DNA of 64,000 nt from Vitellaria paradoxa (GCA_019916065.1 CM034233.1:48220141-48284140), one strand, 5' to 3'; shown: positions 10,311 through 23,064, numbered from the stretch's first letter. Notes: generated by a model from the letters alone, not told the origin. Made by a program: numbers and translations.

Positions 10311-11674
10311 TCATATGTCATCATCATTTTCAAAATTCTTGGAAGAAAATGTGTTAGATTCATCAAATGCAACATGAATACATTCTTCCACAACGAAAGT
10401 TCTTTTATTATATACTCTATAAGCTTTACTAGAAGTAGAATATCTAAGAAATATTGCTTCATCCGATTTAGCATCAAATTTTCCCAAATTATCTTTATTA
10501 TTATTTAAAACAAAACATTTACAACCAAATGCATGAAAGTAGCTAATATTAGGCTTTCTACCTTTCCATAGCTCATATGGAGTTTTCTTTATAATAGGCC
10601 TAATCATTACTCGGTTTATAATATAACAAGCGGTGTTAACCGCCTCGGCCTAAAAGTACTTTGGTAGATTATTTTCACAAAGCATAGTTCTAGCTATTTC
10701 TTCAAGAGTCCTATTCTTCCTCTCAACTACACCATTTTGTTGAGGAGTTCTAGGAGCGAAAAATTATGATCTATACCATGTTCATCACAATATTTTTCAA
10801 AAGAAGAATTTTCAAGTTCTCTACCATGGTCACTTCTAATTGAAGAAATAAGAAATCCCTTTTCATTTTGAAGTTTCCGAAAAAGTTTTGTAAAAGCATA
10901 GAAAGCTTCATCCTTATGAGCTAGGAATGACACCCATGTAAATCTAGAGTAATCATCAACAACCACAAGTGCATATGATTTTCCACCAAGACTTAAAGTC
11001 CTAGTAGGGCCAAATAGATCCATGTGTAGTAATTGTAATGGCCTAGAAGTTGAAACTATATTTTTAGATTTGAAAGATGTTTTAACTTGTTTTCCAAATT
11101 GACATGTATCACATAATTTGTCTTTTTCAAATTTAATATTGGGTAAACCAACAACTAAGTCATTTTTGGAAAGTTTTGAAATTAAATCCATGCTAGCATG
11201 TCCAAGTCTTCTATGCCATAACCAACTATTATCACTCATTACCGAAAAACATTTGACATCATTCAAGGATAAATCATTTAAATGAACAACATAAACATTT
11301 TCATGTCTATGCCCTACAAATAATGTCTTATGGTCATTAATGTTCTCTATGATGCAATGGGAATGATCAAATATAACACGATTATCTTTATCACATAATT
11401 GACTAATACTAAGCAAATTATGTTTTAAACCTTCAACTAATAATACATTTTCAATGGTAGGGAATGGAGGTTTACCAATGTTACCTATACCAATAATTCT
11501 TCCTTTGCTATTGTCTCCAAAAGTGACAAATCCTCCATTTTTAGAAGATAAAAAAGTGAATATGGTTGCATCACCCGTCATATGCCTTGAGCAAGCACTA
11601 TCAAGGAACCATCTTTCACTGTTTGATTTAGATTTCAAGAAAACCTGCAAGAACCATTGACTTTTGGTACCCAA
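10311..11674 (-). pseudogene. copia protease and integrase
   Basis: The segment at 10727-11674 begins with the retropepsin active site [16 protein letters not shown] (D-S-A in place of the commoner D-S-G). It then has the pre-integrase motif WLWHRRLGHASMDLI, the zinc-binding CDTCQFGK and the core with LLHMDLFGP (first D) and IRSDHGREL (second D). The third catalytic acidic residue falls at the frame break near 10727. The segment at 10311-10607 supplies the C-terminal part (KKTPYELWKGRKPNISYFH, then FGCKCFVLNN). The gene is interrupted at least once by a frameshift and a stop near 10610-10730. Confidence 0.88.
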
Positions 11675-13304
11675 ATTTTCATGGGTCCTTGAAGGTTAGA
11701 CATATCATCATTTAAATTCATTTTCTTCTTTGGAACCCACATCATTTTGGGTCTACTATATGTCGTTCTCCTATAAGGGCATGAATGAATAATATGTCCT
11801 ATATTATTGCAATAATGACAAGTAGAATGATGATTGCTAGAAGATGTTTTCCAAAACAAATCCTTATAAAACTTTTGATTTTTAGATGGATTGAAACTAA
11901 TTCCACTTTTATTAAAAACACATCTTTGTCTACCAAGAATCATATCCAAGTTTTCATTTCCTTTAACAAACTTTACAAGAGATTTTGTTAAATCTTCTAC
12001 TTGATTTTTTAAGGTTTCATTTTTGTTTTGGAGCTTATTTGAAATCAAGGTTTTAGTTTCAAGTTCCTTTTTTAAAAAATCATTTTCTTTCTTTAAAGCA
12101 TCATTTTCTTGAGAAAGAGAAGAGACCATCTTTTTTAGAGAAACATTCTTTGAAGCAATTTTCTTAAGTTTATGATGTAAATCTTCAAAAGCATTTAAAA
12201 GTTCATCATAAGTAAATTGATTAGAAGATTCACATACCTCATTCTCTTCTTCTTGAGCCATAAAACAAATGTTTGCAATTTCTTCTCCATGTGACTCATT
12301 ATCGGAGGAACTATCATCGCTATCTCCCCATGTTGCCACCATTGCATTCTTTTTTCCTTTTTATAACTCTTTTTGAGTTGAGAACATTCGGGCTTGATAT
12401 GGCTGGGCTTTTTGCATTCATAGCAAATGATAATATCTTTCTTACTTGAGTCTCCTTTGATTGTCTCCTTCTTGTGGAATTTTCTTCCACCTTGCTTGTT
12501 TTTGTTAATGTATTTCTTGAATTTTCTAGCAATGTCTTCATCATCTTCATCACTTGATTCTTCCACACTTTTACCATTAAATGTGGACTTGAAAGCAATT
12601 CCATTCTTCTTTTTGGAGTCGTCTTCCTCATTAACTTTTAAAGTAATCTCATGGGTCATAAGGGAACCCAAGAGTTCATCTAAGCTCAATCTCGTGAGAT
12701 CTTTTGCTTCTTGGATGGCCGTCACCTTTGGTTCCCATCCCTTTGGTTCCCATCCCTTTGGTAAAGACCTAAGAATTTTTCTCACCATTTCAACGTTAGT
12801 ATAGATTTTACCAAGAGATTTCAAACTATTTATAATATCGGTAAATCTAGAAAACATTTTCGAAATAGACTCATTTGGTTTCATTTTAAACAATTCATAA
12901 TGATGAACAAGCATACTAATTTTAGACTCTTTAACTTGATTAGTACCTTCATGTGTGACTTTTAATTTATCCCAAATTTCTTTAGCGGTTTAACATGTAA
13001 AAATTCTATTAAACTCATTAGGGTCAAGTGCACAATATAAAATGTTCATAGCTTTGGCATTTAATTGGACTTTAGCTTCATTGGCTTCGGTCCATTCACT
13101 TTTATCCTTGGGAACAATCCTATTATCTACGGTTTTAGAAGGAACATAAGGTCCATTAGATATGACTTTCCATGACCCATAATTAATGGCTTGAACATAG
13201 ATTCTCATTCTAGCCTTCCAATAATTATAGTTTGTTCCATTGAACAAAGGAGGTCGGTGGGTCGATTGGCCTTCAAAAGTGGAGGCGCCAAAAGATGTTG
13301 CCAT
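11635..13304 (-). pseudogene. copia gag (three open segments)
   Basis: The N-terminus at 12990-13304 reads RPPLFNGTNYNYWKARMRIY, a copia Gag start. The part at 12195-12914 has the UBN2-like block (MLVHHYELFKMKPNESISKMF, AIQEAKDLTRLSLDELLGSL) and a CCHC knuckle CYECKKPSHIKPEC. The part at 11635-12342 has a long coiled-coil-like stretch (LKKENDFLKKELETK) and a second knuckle CHYCNNIGHIIHSC. Gag forms the virus-like particle around element RNA. A 12-bp tandem duplication near 12727-12760 repeats the KGWEP codons. Stops and frameshifts divide the gene. Confidence 0.88.
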
Positions 13305-13345
13305 GATCTAACTCTTAGACGGTTAAGTCAAAAATAAGAGCCCTT

Positions 13346-13357
13346 GCTCTGATACCA
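13346..13357 (-). other. copia primer binding site (initiator Met-tRNA)
   Basis: Minus strand TGGTATCAGAGC lies three bases inside the 5' LTR end. It matches the 3' end of plant initiator methionine tRNA, the usual primer for copia elements. Confidence 0.92.
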
Positions 13358-13359
13358 AT

Positions 13360-14943
13360 TGTTATCCCAAATAGCAACACTAGAGGGGAGTGAATAGGGT
13401 TGCTTAAAAATTTTGCATTAAAAATTTCAACCCTAAAACAAATATGTCAAGATGAATATGAAATGCACCAAAAAAAATTATTTAATATTTGTGAATGAAG
13501 AGTGAGTGCTAGTGTTTGCAATAAATGTAAAGAGAAAGGAAGAGAAGCAAACACAATCAATTTATAGTGGTTCGGCTTCAATGTTGCCTACGTCCACTCC
13601 CCAAGGCCTTCCTTGAGATTTCTCCACTATTATTTGGAGAGCTTATTACACACTAGCTTCCCAAGGTGCTAGAAACCTTTCCCAAGTGATTTCATCCCCA
13701 AATCACTCACACAAGTCTCTCTCAAAGAAAGTCTCTTGTTTTGGTTCTAACACTTGAACCAAAACCAACAAGAGCTCACCCAACTCTCACAAATTAAAAA
13801 GGCTTTAAATTTCCCTTTCTTACAACAACAATGATGAGTTTATAACTCAATCAAATCAAAAAGATACTCTCACAAGTTGAATATGAAAGATGAAGCACAA
13901 ATGTGAGAAGAAATCACTCTATGTTTGCAAAGATATGGAATTTCTTGTATCTCTTTGTAAGCACTTCTTTCTTACCTTGTTCATCCCCTTGAATCTGAGT
14001 TTGGGGCTCTATTTATAGATGAAAATCTCCAAATGGCCGTTACAAAGTGAAAAGACACTTTTGCCCTTGAAAATTTTGAATTTCCTTGCTTCCAATGCTG
14101 TCTTTTAGATTCAGATTTTTTGAGATATATTTGTGACCGTTTTTCACCCTCAGAACTTTTAAATCTGACATTACCTCGGAGTAAAGACTTTGTAGATATA
14201 TAAGTCAGCTATCACCTGTCAAATTTTGAGCTTCATACAACGGTTAGATAGTCAGATATGGCTTCCGAACCGAGACCAGCTTCTGATAGCCTTTTCTGAC
14301 ATTCTGAATATGTGTTTCTAGTTTAAGCTTCTGTTTCACCATGATACTTTTAGAATTAGAAGAAACTTAAACTACAAAAGTTGTAGCTTTTTGAGTCTTC
14401 TTTTCACACACCAAAAATCAGAATTTTTAAAGCTATATAGTATGAGTTATGTCTCAAAAACTAAGACTAGCTCCAGAATCCAGAATTAAAAACTTTTCTG
14501 TAATGCCTAATATTACAACTCATGTTTTGATACCTTAACGTCAGATTCACAAAAATCTCCCTTCGATAAAGTTTAGATATGGAAGTCTAGTTTACTGTAT
14601 TAAAATTTCATGAAAGGTGAACCGTTAGATCTTAATATATCATCTATATACTAACACGTGTCTGATTTCTCTGTTTATCCGAGTTAACCTCTAGTTCAAA
14701 TATTCATCTTACTTTGATTTCTATTACTCCAAACTTTGAAATTCCTTTATTCCTTCATCCAAATTATGTGAAAATATCTAAAAAATAATATCAATCTCTT
14801 CCAACTCTAATATCTTGAATCTATCAAATGAATTGTAACATTTCATACAATGTCTATTTGAAAATTAATTGTGAAAATTTAATTCAATGTTTGTTATCAT
14901 CAAAATCAATTATAAAACTAACTTTATAAACCTTGGGCCAACA
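13360..14943 (-). mobile_element. copia 5' LTR
   Basis: The LTR is 1584 bp long with ends TGTTATCCC and GGGCCAACA on the plus strand. It is undisturbed, unlike the left LTR. A TATA box lies on the minus strand at 14009-14018. It is followed by the target duplication GCTCT at 14944-14948. Confidence 0.94.
14009..14018 (-). promoter_or_regulatory. TATA box of copia 5' LTR
   Basis: Minus strand CTATAAATAG, expected to start the genomic transcript leftward. Confidence 0.6.
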
Positions 14944-14948
14944 GCTCT
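14944..14948. repeat. target-site duplication GCTCT, right side of the copia element
   Basis: Exact partner of 4774-4778. Confidence 0.92.
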
Positions 14949-15790
14949 GTCGGTCAGTATTTTGTAGTCATCTAGTCCCAGTGGAACGACTCTACTCCTG
15001 ATGGCCACACGTAAACCCTTCTCAAAACGTCTACAGTGGTACCTCTTAGTGGATACTGGCTTAGAAGCATATAAGGAGAGGGAAACAAACCTACGCTCAT
15101 AATCTAAAGTATCATGGTCTGCTGAATCAAGGCCATGAACTCATCCCTCTTCGCGTCCCTAAAAGTGATATGGAGAAAGTGCTCACGAAACAACTCTTGA
15201 AATCTCTTCCAGGTCAAAGCTGCCAGATCTTGTGAACCCTCTATAGGACTCCACCATATAATAGCATCCCCAGTGAACTGAAAGGTGACAAGGGATATCC
15301 TCATCTGAATATTTGTGATCCAAAGTGCCTTGAGGATTTTCTTGTTTTGGCTGAGAAAACCCTCTGCAACATTGGAGTCTAGCACTCCGTCATAACTACG
15401 AGACTTCATCCTCCTGAAGCTCTTCAAAAAACGCCCGATTAGCTGGAAACCAGTGGTGGTCTCATCCGTGTTCTACCTTCTGCTAATATTGCCATGGCTG
15501 TTGCCATTTGCTGCATAAAAGTGACAAGATTGAATGCCCCTGGTGTTTGAACTGAAGGCTGTCCAAACTGCACCTCCTCTAGCTATAACACTGGAGCCAC
15601 CCTTGGTGGAGCCTCAAACCCAGCACTGGTATTAGAATCCTGTTCGTGGGTCAACTTTGGATGAACATTACCAACTGGGCCCCACGAACCAAACTAGCCT
15701 GAGCTCCATGGCCACGACCACGATCGGCTGGAGCACCACGACCTCTGGGTCGTCCACGACCCTTAGCCTTAGCAATTGGTGCAACTCTGG
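14949..15790 (-). pseudogene. gypsy gag N-terminal and central part
   Basis: The open segment at 15104-15427 has RMKSRSYDGVLDSNVAEGFL, ISLVTFQFTGDAIIWW, AALTWKRFQELFREHF and DAKRDEFMALIQQ, the retrotransposon Gag capsid domain of Tekay/Del-like elements. To the left, RFEKGLRVAIRS leads up to the copia target site. To the right (to 15790), a glycine/arginine-rich leader can be read with stops. It is related in sequence to the forward gag at 31570-32333. This is the other half of the gag at 4241-4773. Confidence 0.85.
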
Positions 15791-15937
15791 GTGCCACAAA
15801 ACCAGAAATTGGTGAAAAACAATTATAAGTTTCAAAATTTCAAAGTCTCAAACATAAAGTCATACATAACACCTTTCAAAACATATAACCCCAAAATCAT
15901 AAAATTTTCCACTCTCCCTGGGTATTCATAAACCTAA

Positions 15938-15948
15938 GCTCTGATACA
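15938..15948 (-). other. gypsy primer binding site (degenerate, Met-tRNA type)
   Basis: Plus strand GCTCTGATACA is the complement of TGTATCAGAGC, one base off the standard TGGTATCAGAGC. It lies just inside the LTR end at 15952. Confidence 0.7.
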
Positions 15949-15951
15949 AGC

Positions 15952-17300
15952 TATCACGCCCCAAAATCCACTACCTGGGGTGTGGGCACTAAAGCCACAA
16001 ATACGCATTAAACCACATTAATATAACTTAATCAGAGCGGAGGTGAATTAAAATAAGCATTATTTAATTTCTTAAATATTCAAAATATCCTTAAAATTTT
16101 CTAAAAATGATTACATAACAATGCAACAAATATGGGCTCAGATCAATACTCCATTACATTATAAAGTCAAAGATGTTGGAATGCAAAGTAAAACAGGTCA
16201 TCCAGCTATAATAACCTAAGGTGACTAGCTAATCCACTGGCCCATTAAGAGCATCAACCTCTGCATTACCAACTGTAGTAGGGGTGAGCACTAAATTCCA
16301 CGTGTGCTCAGAAAGTGTTTACAAAATATAATTTCTTGATCATGCAAAGCAATCAACACTTAACCAATATGAATAAAGTTAAAATCATAAAATTTTCAAA
16401 ATTTTCATATTTAATTATATTATTCTAATTAAATATTTACTTATCCATAATCCTACAATCTCATACTAAAATAAATCACATCACATCGTTTACTTCACCA
16501 GATATTAATATCACACTATGGGTCAAGTAGTCTGCAAGGCTAGTCTGTGGCTACAGAACTAAATCTAAAATAAATTCCCAGACTTTAATAGGGGTACAAT
16601 TGGTCTCACAGTCTTAGAAATAGTCATCATAACTCGTGGCCCTAGTCTTGCAGTCCTAGTCCATCACATCTTACCCTAACAAACAAATTGGTCCCACAAT
16701 CCTGATACTAAATATACGCTAGAACAAGCCATATATGCATTTCGTAGGTTTCTAGCCTACTTGTTATGCTAACCACTAACCTTACGCAGGTTTCGGGGCT
16801 TTTGACTTTGAGCTCTAGAACCCACTATTTCTAGTACTGTTAATGACCCCAATAGCCTAAAAATCAAATCTTAATTAATTTCGTTAATTAACAGCACAAC
16901 ATACACAAGTGTTATCCCTAATTAGATTCTTATGTTCATCCTTTAAATTAATACGTCTTATAAAGTAAATTTTCCTGGGCCTAAGTTTCATGTTACCCAT
17001 TACATCCTAGTGTTTAAACAAGTAAACAAATCCTCTTTAAATTTAATTAATAATTTTCTAATTTCAAATAATCAGATTCATATAACCATAATCAAATATT
17101 TGCAAATACCATAATCCATGACTTTCAAAATGCACATAAATTCATAACTTAAATTCTCTTCCCAAAATAATCTTATTTAAATTTTTATCAAGTCATTTAA
17201 TTTCAAATAAATAATTTTCAATCCACTCACTCGCTTTTTCTAATTCAAAACAAAAATAAATAAAAAACAGATTTAGGGGTGAAGCACCTGTTTTGAAATG
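15952..17300 (-). mobile_element. 5' LTR piece of the minus-strand gypsy element
   Basis: It starts TATCACGCCCC and runs parallel, in reverse, to the 3' half of the forward LTR at 21010-23853. Recognisable shared blocks are the region of 16230-16330, the cysteine-poor AAAACCTGCGCAAGG-like block near 16740-16830, and CTAAGTTTCATGTTACCC at 16982. Similarity fades near 17300, so the right boundary is approximate. The missing LTR start may be the piece at 26370-27060. Confidence 0.7.
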
Positions 17301-18740
17301 GCAAAGACCTATGCCATAGTAGGAAGGAAAGAACGTTATTTAATTAATTCTAATTAATATAGATCCCTTCAATATATCTGCTTATAGCCAATTCAAGAGA
17401 TAATAAAAAGAATATAAATAAATAATTAATATTTATTTAATCTTCTAAAATCCTCTTTTATAATTAAACTTGAGATTTTTATTTCTTAAGATTCCATTTG
17501 GTTTGAAAGCAACAAAAGTAATTGTAACATATAAATAAATAAATAATTCAAACATATTGCACGTAGGTTCACAGCACATAGGATCTTCTATTCACGTTAC
17601 ATACATTAATGAGTATATTTTCAAATGAAACAAAGACTCAGGTGACCCATTAGGTTTGAATTAAGGGGATATTAACTATATATATATATAATCGTAGAAC
17701 TCACTTGAATGTACCATCTGCCAAGACTAGTAATTTAACAAATAAAACCTTAATATTTAATCCACTCCATTTCTCTATCCATTGTCTTAATTAGTAAGGT
17801 TATGTTTGGGTAGTGTCATGATTGCTTATGAAATGTTTACTCGTGCGAAGACAAATCCAATGACGTCCAAGTTGACTTATTCAAACATATAGATAAACTA
17901 GCAATTACCTGTACTAAAGGCACAGAAAAATATAATTTGACATATAAATAGTTTAAATTTAAATTTATAAATCAAATTTACATGAAAAAGTGTAAAAATA
18001 ACTTATAAAAATGACAATTACCAATCAAAATAGATTAATGTATCCGTATAGTGTTTAAAATATTATCACATTTTTATTATTTATTACAAATATTATCATA
18101 TTTTTTAAAATATTTTTATATAAAAATTATTCAAAAAAATATGAGAAGAGTGAAAGAAAAAGAAAAATAATCCTGACCATTGAGCAAATCCAACGGTTCT
18201 AAATATTTCAAATTCAAAATTTAAACTTCCTTATTGTATAAATGACACAAAAAATGTAAAAGTGTTATAAGCAAAATTCTAAATTTTAGGCACATTAAAA
18301 TTAAAATTTTAATTTAAATGTTTATTTTTTAGTCAAGTTTAAGTATATTTTTTTAAATAAAAATTTTAGTTGATTTTGTCTGATAAGGGTATACAATTTT
18401 ATATTATTTATTACAAATATGATATTTTTTAAATATATTTTTTCTAGCAAGTTTAATATGCGAAGAATTTCTAGGTTTGAATTTTGAATTTCAAAATTTG
18501 AAAAATTGTTGAGCCCTCACCATCCCTCCAATGCCAAGCAATAGCACCCTCCCCCTCCCTCGGTGCTCGGCTTTCCAATCTAATGATTAGCAACACCCCC
18601 CTAAAGTCCACATGGGAAAACTGTCACATCAAGCATCCTTCCTTATTATATAGACTTTTCCTACTTATCATTTGTAAATTTATAAAATTATAAAATAAAT
18701 TTACATAAAAGAATTACAAAAATAACCTATAAAAGTAGAA
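17301..18740. other. AT-rich stretch, nothing recognised
   Basis: The sequence is very AT-rich with short microsatellites, for example (TA)n near 17679. No coding segment, LTR end or terminal inverted repeat could be supported. The part near 18500-18610, with CCCTCC-rich text, is locally GC-richer but has no match I recognise. Confidence 0.5.
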
Positions 18741-19960
18741 ATCACTATTTAGAAAATCACGAATGGCATTAAATTTTTTTCCTGCTTATGAATGTCATTA
18801 TTAAAATAATAAAAAAGCATGCACATATTTAGCAAGTTATTACTTGTTTGGGCCTAATGACACGAAATATAATTTTTATAGAAAATGAAATTTTAGTGAT
18901 AAAAAATTAATAATAATATTTGTTGTTATTAAATAAATGTTTTTAGTGATGTCAAATAGGATTGCATCAGGCTTATAGTAATTTTGTTGTGTTTGATTTG
19001 ATTTAAAAATTGTATGCTATATTTATTTAATAAAAAATAATTTCAAAAATTATGAAAGTAAGTAGTTTAGTGCTAAAATACTTATTTTTATTTTATAATT
19101 TTGATATAAAAACTTAAATTTTTCTAAAACTAAATAAAAAATTATTTAAAAAATAAGTTTATTTTTTTGTAAGATTTTATGCTCCATCGGGGAAGGTATT
19201 ATAGAAAATGGGGTTTTAGTTATTAAAAAATAAATCATGAATGACATTAAATTTTTCCTACTTAGGGAAGGTATTATAGAAAATGGGGTTTTAGTTATAA
19301 AAAATTAAAAAATAAATCATGAATGACATTAAATTTTTTCTACTTATCAGTGTCATCCTTAAAATCATAAATGAGCATACACATAATTAGCAACCTATTA
19401 TTTGCCCATGCCTAAAGGTACGAAACATAATTTTTATAGAAAGTGGGGTTTTATTGATAAAAACAATCAATTATAATATTTTTGTCATTAAATAAATTTT
19501 TTTAGTGATATCAAATTAGGATTCCAAGTGGCAGGTTTAGAATAATTTTGTGATGTTTAATTTGACATAACAATTGCAGGTTATATTTTTAAATAAAAAT
19601 AATTTGAAAGTTATGAAAGTAAGTAGTTTAGTACTAAATTAAATATTTTTATTTTATAAATTTTGATATAAAAACTTAGTTTTTTCTAAAAATAAATAAA
19701 TATTTATTTAAAAAAGTTTAAACAATACTCTATTAGGAAAAAGGCATTATAGAAAATGGGGTTTTAGCGACTAAAAAAAATTAAAAAAAAACCCATGAAG
19801 GGCATTAAATTTTTTTCCTACTTATCAATTGTAAATTTATAAAATAAGCTTACATAAAAAATTATAAAATAACCTGTAAAAATAAAAATCACTAATTAAA
19901 AAATCATGAATGGCATTAAATTTTTTCCTGCTTATCAATGTCGTTCTTAAAATCATGAAA
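18741..19960. repeat. degenerate tandem repeat, unit about 560 bp
   Basis: The phrase ATGAATGGCATTAAATTTTTT with TCCTRCTTATC after it recurs near 18761, 19239, 19321, 19797 and 19908. The phrase TATAGAAAATGGGGTTTTAG recurs near 18876 (altered), 19202, 19270, 19437 (altered) and 19751. Corresponding blocks are about 560-590 bp apart. The array is AT-rich and non-coding. Confidence 0.7.
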
Positions 19961-21009
19961 AGGCATACACATACTTAGCAATTTAGATAGAATCCAGTGT
20001 CACATAACTCATTCCCACACAAATTTTATAATGCAAGTTGTTCGATTATAAATATTGAAAAATAAAGTGAGATCAAGTACTAAAACAAGCTATAAAGGAT
20101 TGCAACACAACATAAACTCATAGAAGGTTCATACATGCAAACAAAAATCCCTATCAGTATTTACATCACATTATGTGGAAAACTCAAAAATTAATGGTTC
20201 AACCAAACCAAGCAACAATTTAATATTTAGGTTCTAAATTCATAATCAAATTTGCAAATGTATATAAATTATCACAATTACAGTGTACGAAAAAAATAGA
20301 AATTAATTAATTAATTAATTAATAGACTGCCATCCTATTACTCATTCCCCTCAATTAAAGTATATAAATAAAGTCTAAAAAGAAAAACCCACTGCCATTT
20401 TGGATTCCCATTTCCCTAAACCTAATTCCCTACCTTTGCCCCACCCGACTCACAGCAACACGAACCCACTTCACTTTTGCCTTACCTAACTTACAACAAC
20501 ATCAACCCACTCATTGCCACTACCAAACCCACCACTGCAACTACCATCCCTCCATCACATTGCCAATCAACTAACAAAATTTGCCACATTGCCAATCAAT
20601 GAACAAATTTACCTCATTGCAAAATTTAGTCCCTACCTTACAAAAATCATGCAAAAAATTCAGTCCCTACTTGACATCGAACTTATTTTGGGTCTAAAAA
20701 CATTATTTCTACCTGTCATCAAACTTGTATCCTACGTAAGAGGAAATTAGAAAAAAAAATAATATTGTGTTACCATTCGGCAAATCATCAAATGGCAACA
20801 CCCCAAGCATCCAGATGAGGAAAAAAATCTCATAAAATAGTTGAGTTCATGAAAGGAGAACATTAATGTTGAATAATATAACACAATTCAAAATAGTATG
20901 ATGATGTACTTTGGTATTACACGTCCGTAAGCCACCAAGTAACAATTTGCAAAAGATAAAAGTAAAAACCAGTCTAGCCTACTGCTATCTTAAGTAATGG
21001 TTCCAAAGC
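19961..21009. other. intergenic, no supported gene
   Basis: An ATTAATTAATTAATTAATT run lies near 20302-20322. A plus-strand open segment at 20514-20750 (78 codons) has no recognised domain, lies in repetitive CCACC/CAATC text and is not called. The rest shows nothing I can name. Confidence 0.5.
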
Positions 21010-21608
21010 TGTAAAGACCCGGAATTTTTGATTTTTTTTAAATTTATAATATTTACAATTTTGATATTTTGGACCACCATTTATATTTTATGTAGGTGAT
21101 TTGGTGTTAATTTATTTATTTATTTTATGTTGTATGCATTAATGTGTGCCTCATTATGTATGTAATTATATTCATTAGTAAGAGGGGAAGCGTTGATAGT
21201 TTGTTTATTTATTGTGGGGAGGCTAAGAGTTGGCAGGTTGTGTGGGAGTTAGAGAAAGTATTAAGGAGGGTTTTATGAGTTCATTGATCTGAATAAGAGA
21301 GAGGAGGACTTTTACATTATTTAAAACCTTCACCATCTATGATCTTCCACCAAGAAAAAAATTCTGCATTTTTTATTTTGGCCTCTCAAATTTAAGAGAG
21401 AGGGGGAGAGAGAGATCATGCTATCGGTTGTACGTTGAAAAAGATCATAGAGAGATTTTTGAAAAACGCGTAATTGGCGTTTTAAAGAGGATTACCGAAT
21501 CGTGTTTAAGACCAACTTGAGTTGGTGTTGATTGCTTTACACACCGATCGTCTACGTGTGTAATGAGATAGGTGGGATTGTGTTTATTTGATATAATTTT
21601 TTATCATG

Positions 21609-21609
21609 T

Positions 21610-21655
<46 letters not shown>
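21609..21655. repeat. (TA)n(GT)n microsatellite
   Basis: A short TA run is followed by about 18 GT units inside the solo LTR. The related LTR at 28521-31412 lacks the long GT run at the matching place. Confidence 0.95.
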
Positions 21656-21656
<1 letters not shown>

Positions 21657-21755
21657 AAGGGATGAAAAACCTATTCTATAATTGATTCTTGATTATGCAT
21701 GTGAAATTCTGGAACTTTCACACTGAAATGGGTATACTGTTTTCTCATAAAAGTC

Positions 21756-22470
21756 ATACTTAGAGATCGATTTAATTTATGAAATTTTATATGTTAAATT
21801 AGACATGTAGAAGAGTTTCCTGGAAAAATTTCATAATTTTTGGAATTTAAATGAATTTATTAAAAATAGTCAAACTTGACTGATTGGTTGGGATTTCTGT
21901 ACCTGGATCAGCACACTGTTTTTATATGAAATTCATACTTAGAGGCCGAATTAATTTTTGATATTTTTATATATGGGAGTACATATCCAAAATAGCATCC
22001 AGTAAAAATTTCATATTTTTTGAGTTAAAATGGATTTTACCAAAAATCGTGAAAGATGACTGTTTGTTTTAAATTGCTGTGCTGACAGGAGTTTGATTTT
22101 TGATATAAAAATGATACCTAGAAATTAATTTAATTTCTAAAAATTTTATATATGAAACTAGACATGTTAGATATTCTACAGTAAAATTGTTATAAGTTTT
22201 TGACTAATAATATATTTTATAAAAATATTGAAACTTGACTGTCTGGTTTACATTGCTGTACTAATAGCTGTCAGATATTTGGTATAAAAGGTATCGATAA
22301 AAGTTGATATAATTTTTGAAATTTTTATATGTTAAACTAGAAATAGGAATGAGCTCTCTGTGAAAATTTCAAAATTTTTGGATCTAAAATGGATTTTATA
22401 AAAATCGTGAAAGTAGGCTGTTTTGTAAGGTTCCAACAGAAATATCCATTTAGTATTTTTTTTAAATCTG
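21756..22470. repeat. four diverged tandem units of ~179 bp inside the LTR
   Basis: Anchor motifs (ATACTTAGAG and variants) lie at 21756, 21935, 22114 and about 22291. Each unit continues with TATATG..., AAAAATTTCATA... and GTGAAA.TTGACTGTTTGGTT-like text. The same four units occur at 29361-30050 in the other forward LTR. Confidence 0.8.
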
Positions 22471-23064
22471 TATTTTATGGCTTATTGAATAAATTTTAAG
22501 TCTTCTTTTTATGAAACTAGACTTAATTATAAGTATTTTAGGGTTCTGAATTAGTATAAAATATTTTATTTTCTATTTTTCATAAATTATCAAAATTTAC
22601 GTCTTGAATCCTTCTTTGTCATGGAATGCTCGATATAAAATTTTATTTACCTAACTAGCTACATATATATGTTCCTGATTATGGTTGCATGATATTTATT
22701 TGATAAATCTTGTATGAGAATATTTTTATGAAAGGGCAACATGAAACTTAGGCCCGAGACACATTCACACTTCATAAACTTATAAAGTAAAGGGAAGAAC
22801 ATACAAAAATCAAATTAGGAAGAACTTTTGTGTATGTTGTGCTGTTAATAAAAGGAATTACTTGTGATTTGATTTTTGGGTTATTGGGGTCATTAAGGGT
22901 ACTAGAAAGAGTAGGTTCTAGAGCCCAAGGGTTGAAAGCCCCAAAACCTGCGCAAGGTGGTTAGCATAACCAGTAGGCTAGAAACCTACGAAATGTATAT
23001 ACGACTTATTATAGCGTATATTTAGTACCGGGACTGCGGGACCGGTTTGCCTACTAAGGCAAAT

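Larger units (their letters stand above)
4779..14943 (-). mobile_element. complete Sirevirus-like Ty1/copia retrotransposon
   Basis: The element is bounded by two LTRs with TG...CA ends and a perfect 5-bp target duplication. On the minus strand the order is 5' LTR (13360-14943), PBS for initiator Met-tRNA, gag, protease, integrase, RT-RNase H, a cluster of purine tracts, 3' LTR. The order protease-integrase-RT defines Ty1/copia. The Gag type and the repeated GGGGGAG tracts before the 3' LTR point to the Sirevirus (Maximus/SIRE) group. The coding region is broken into about seven frames, so it is non-autonomous as read. By eye the two LTRs differ by a few percent, mostly transitions, so the insertion is not brand new. 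No envelope-like ORF fits between RNase H and the 3' LTR (about 300 bp). Confidence 0.93.

Noticed and set aside
20514..20750. 78-codon plus-strand open frame
   Set aside because: No recognised domain, AT-rich repetitive surroundings, no promoter or splice evidence.
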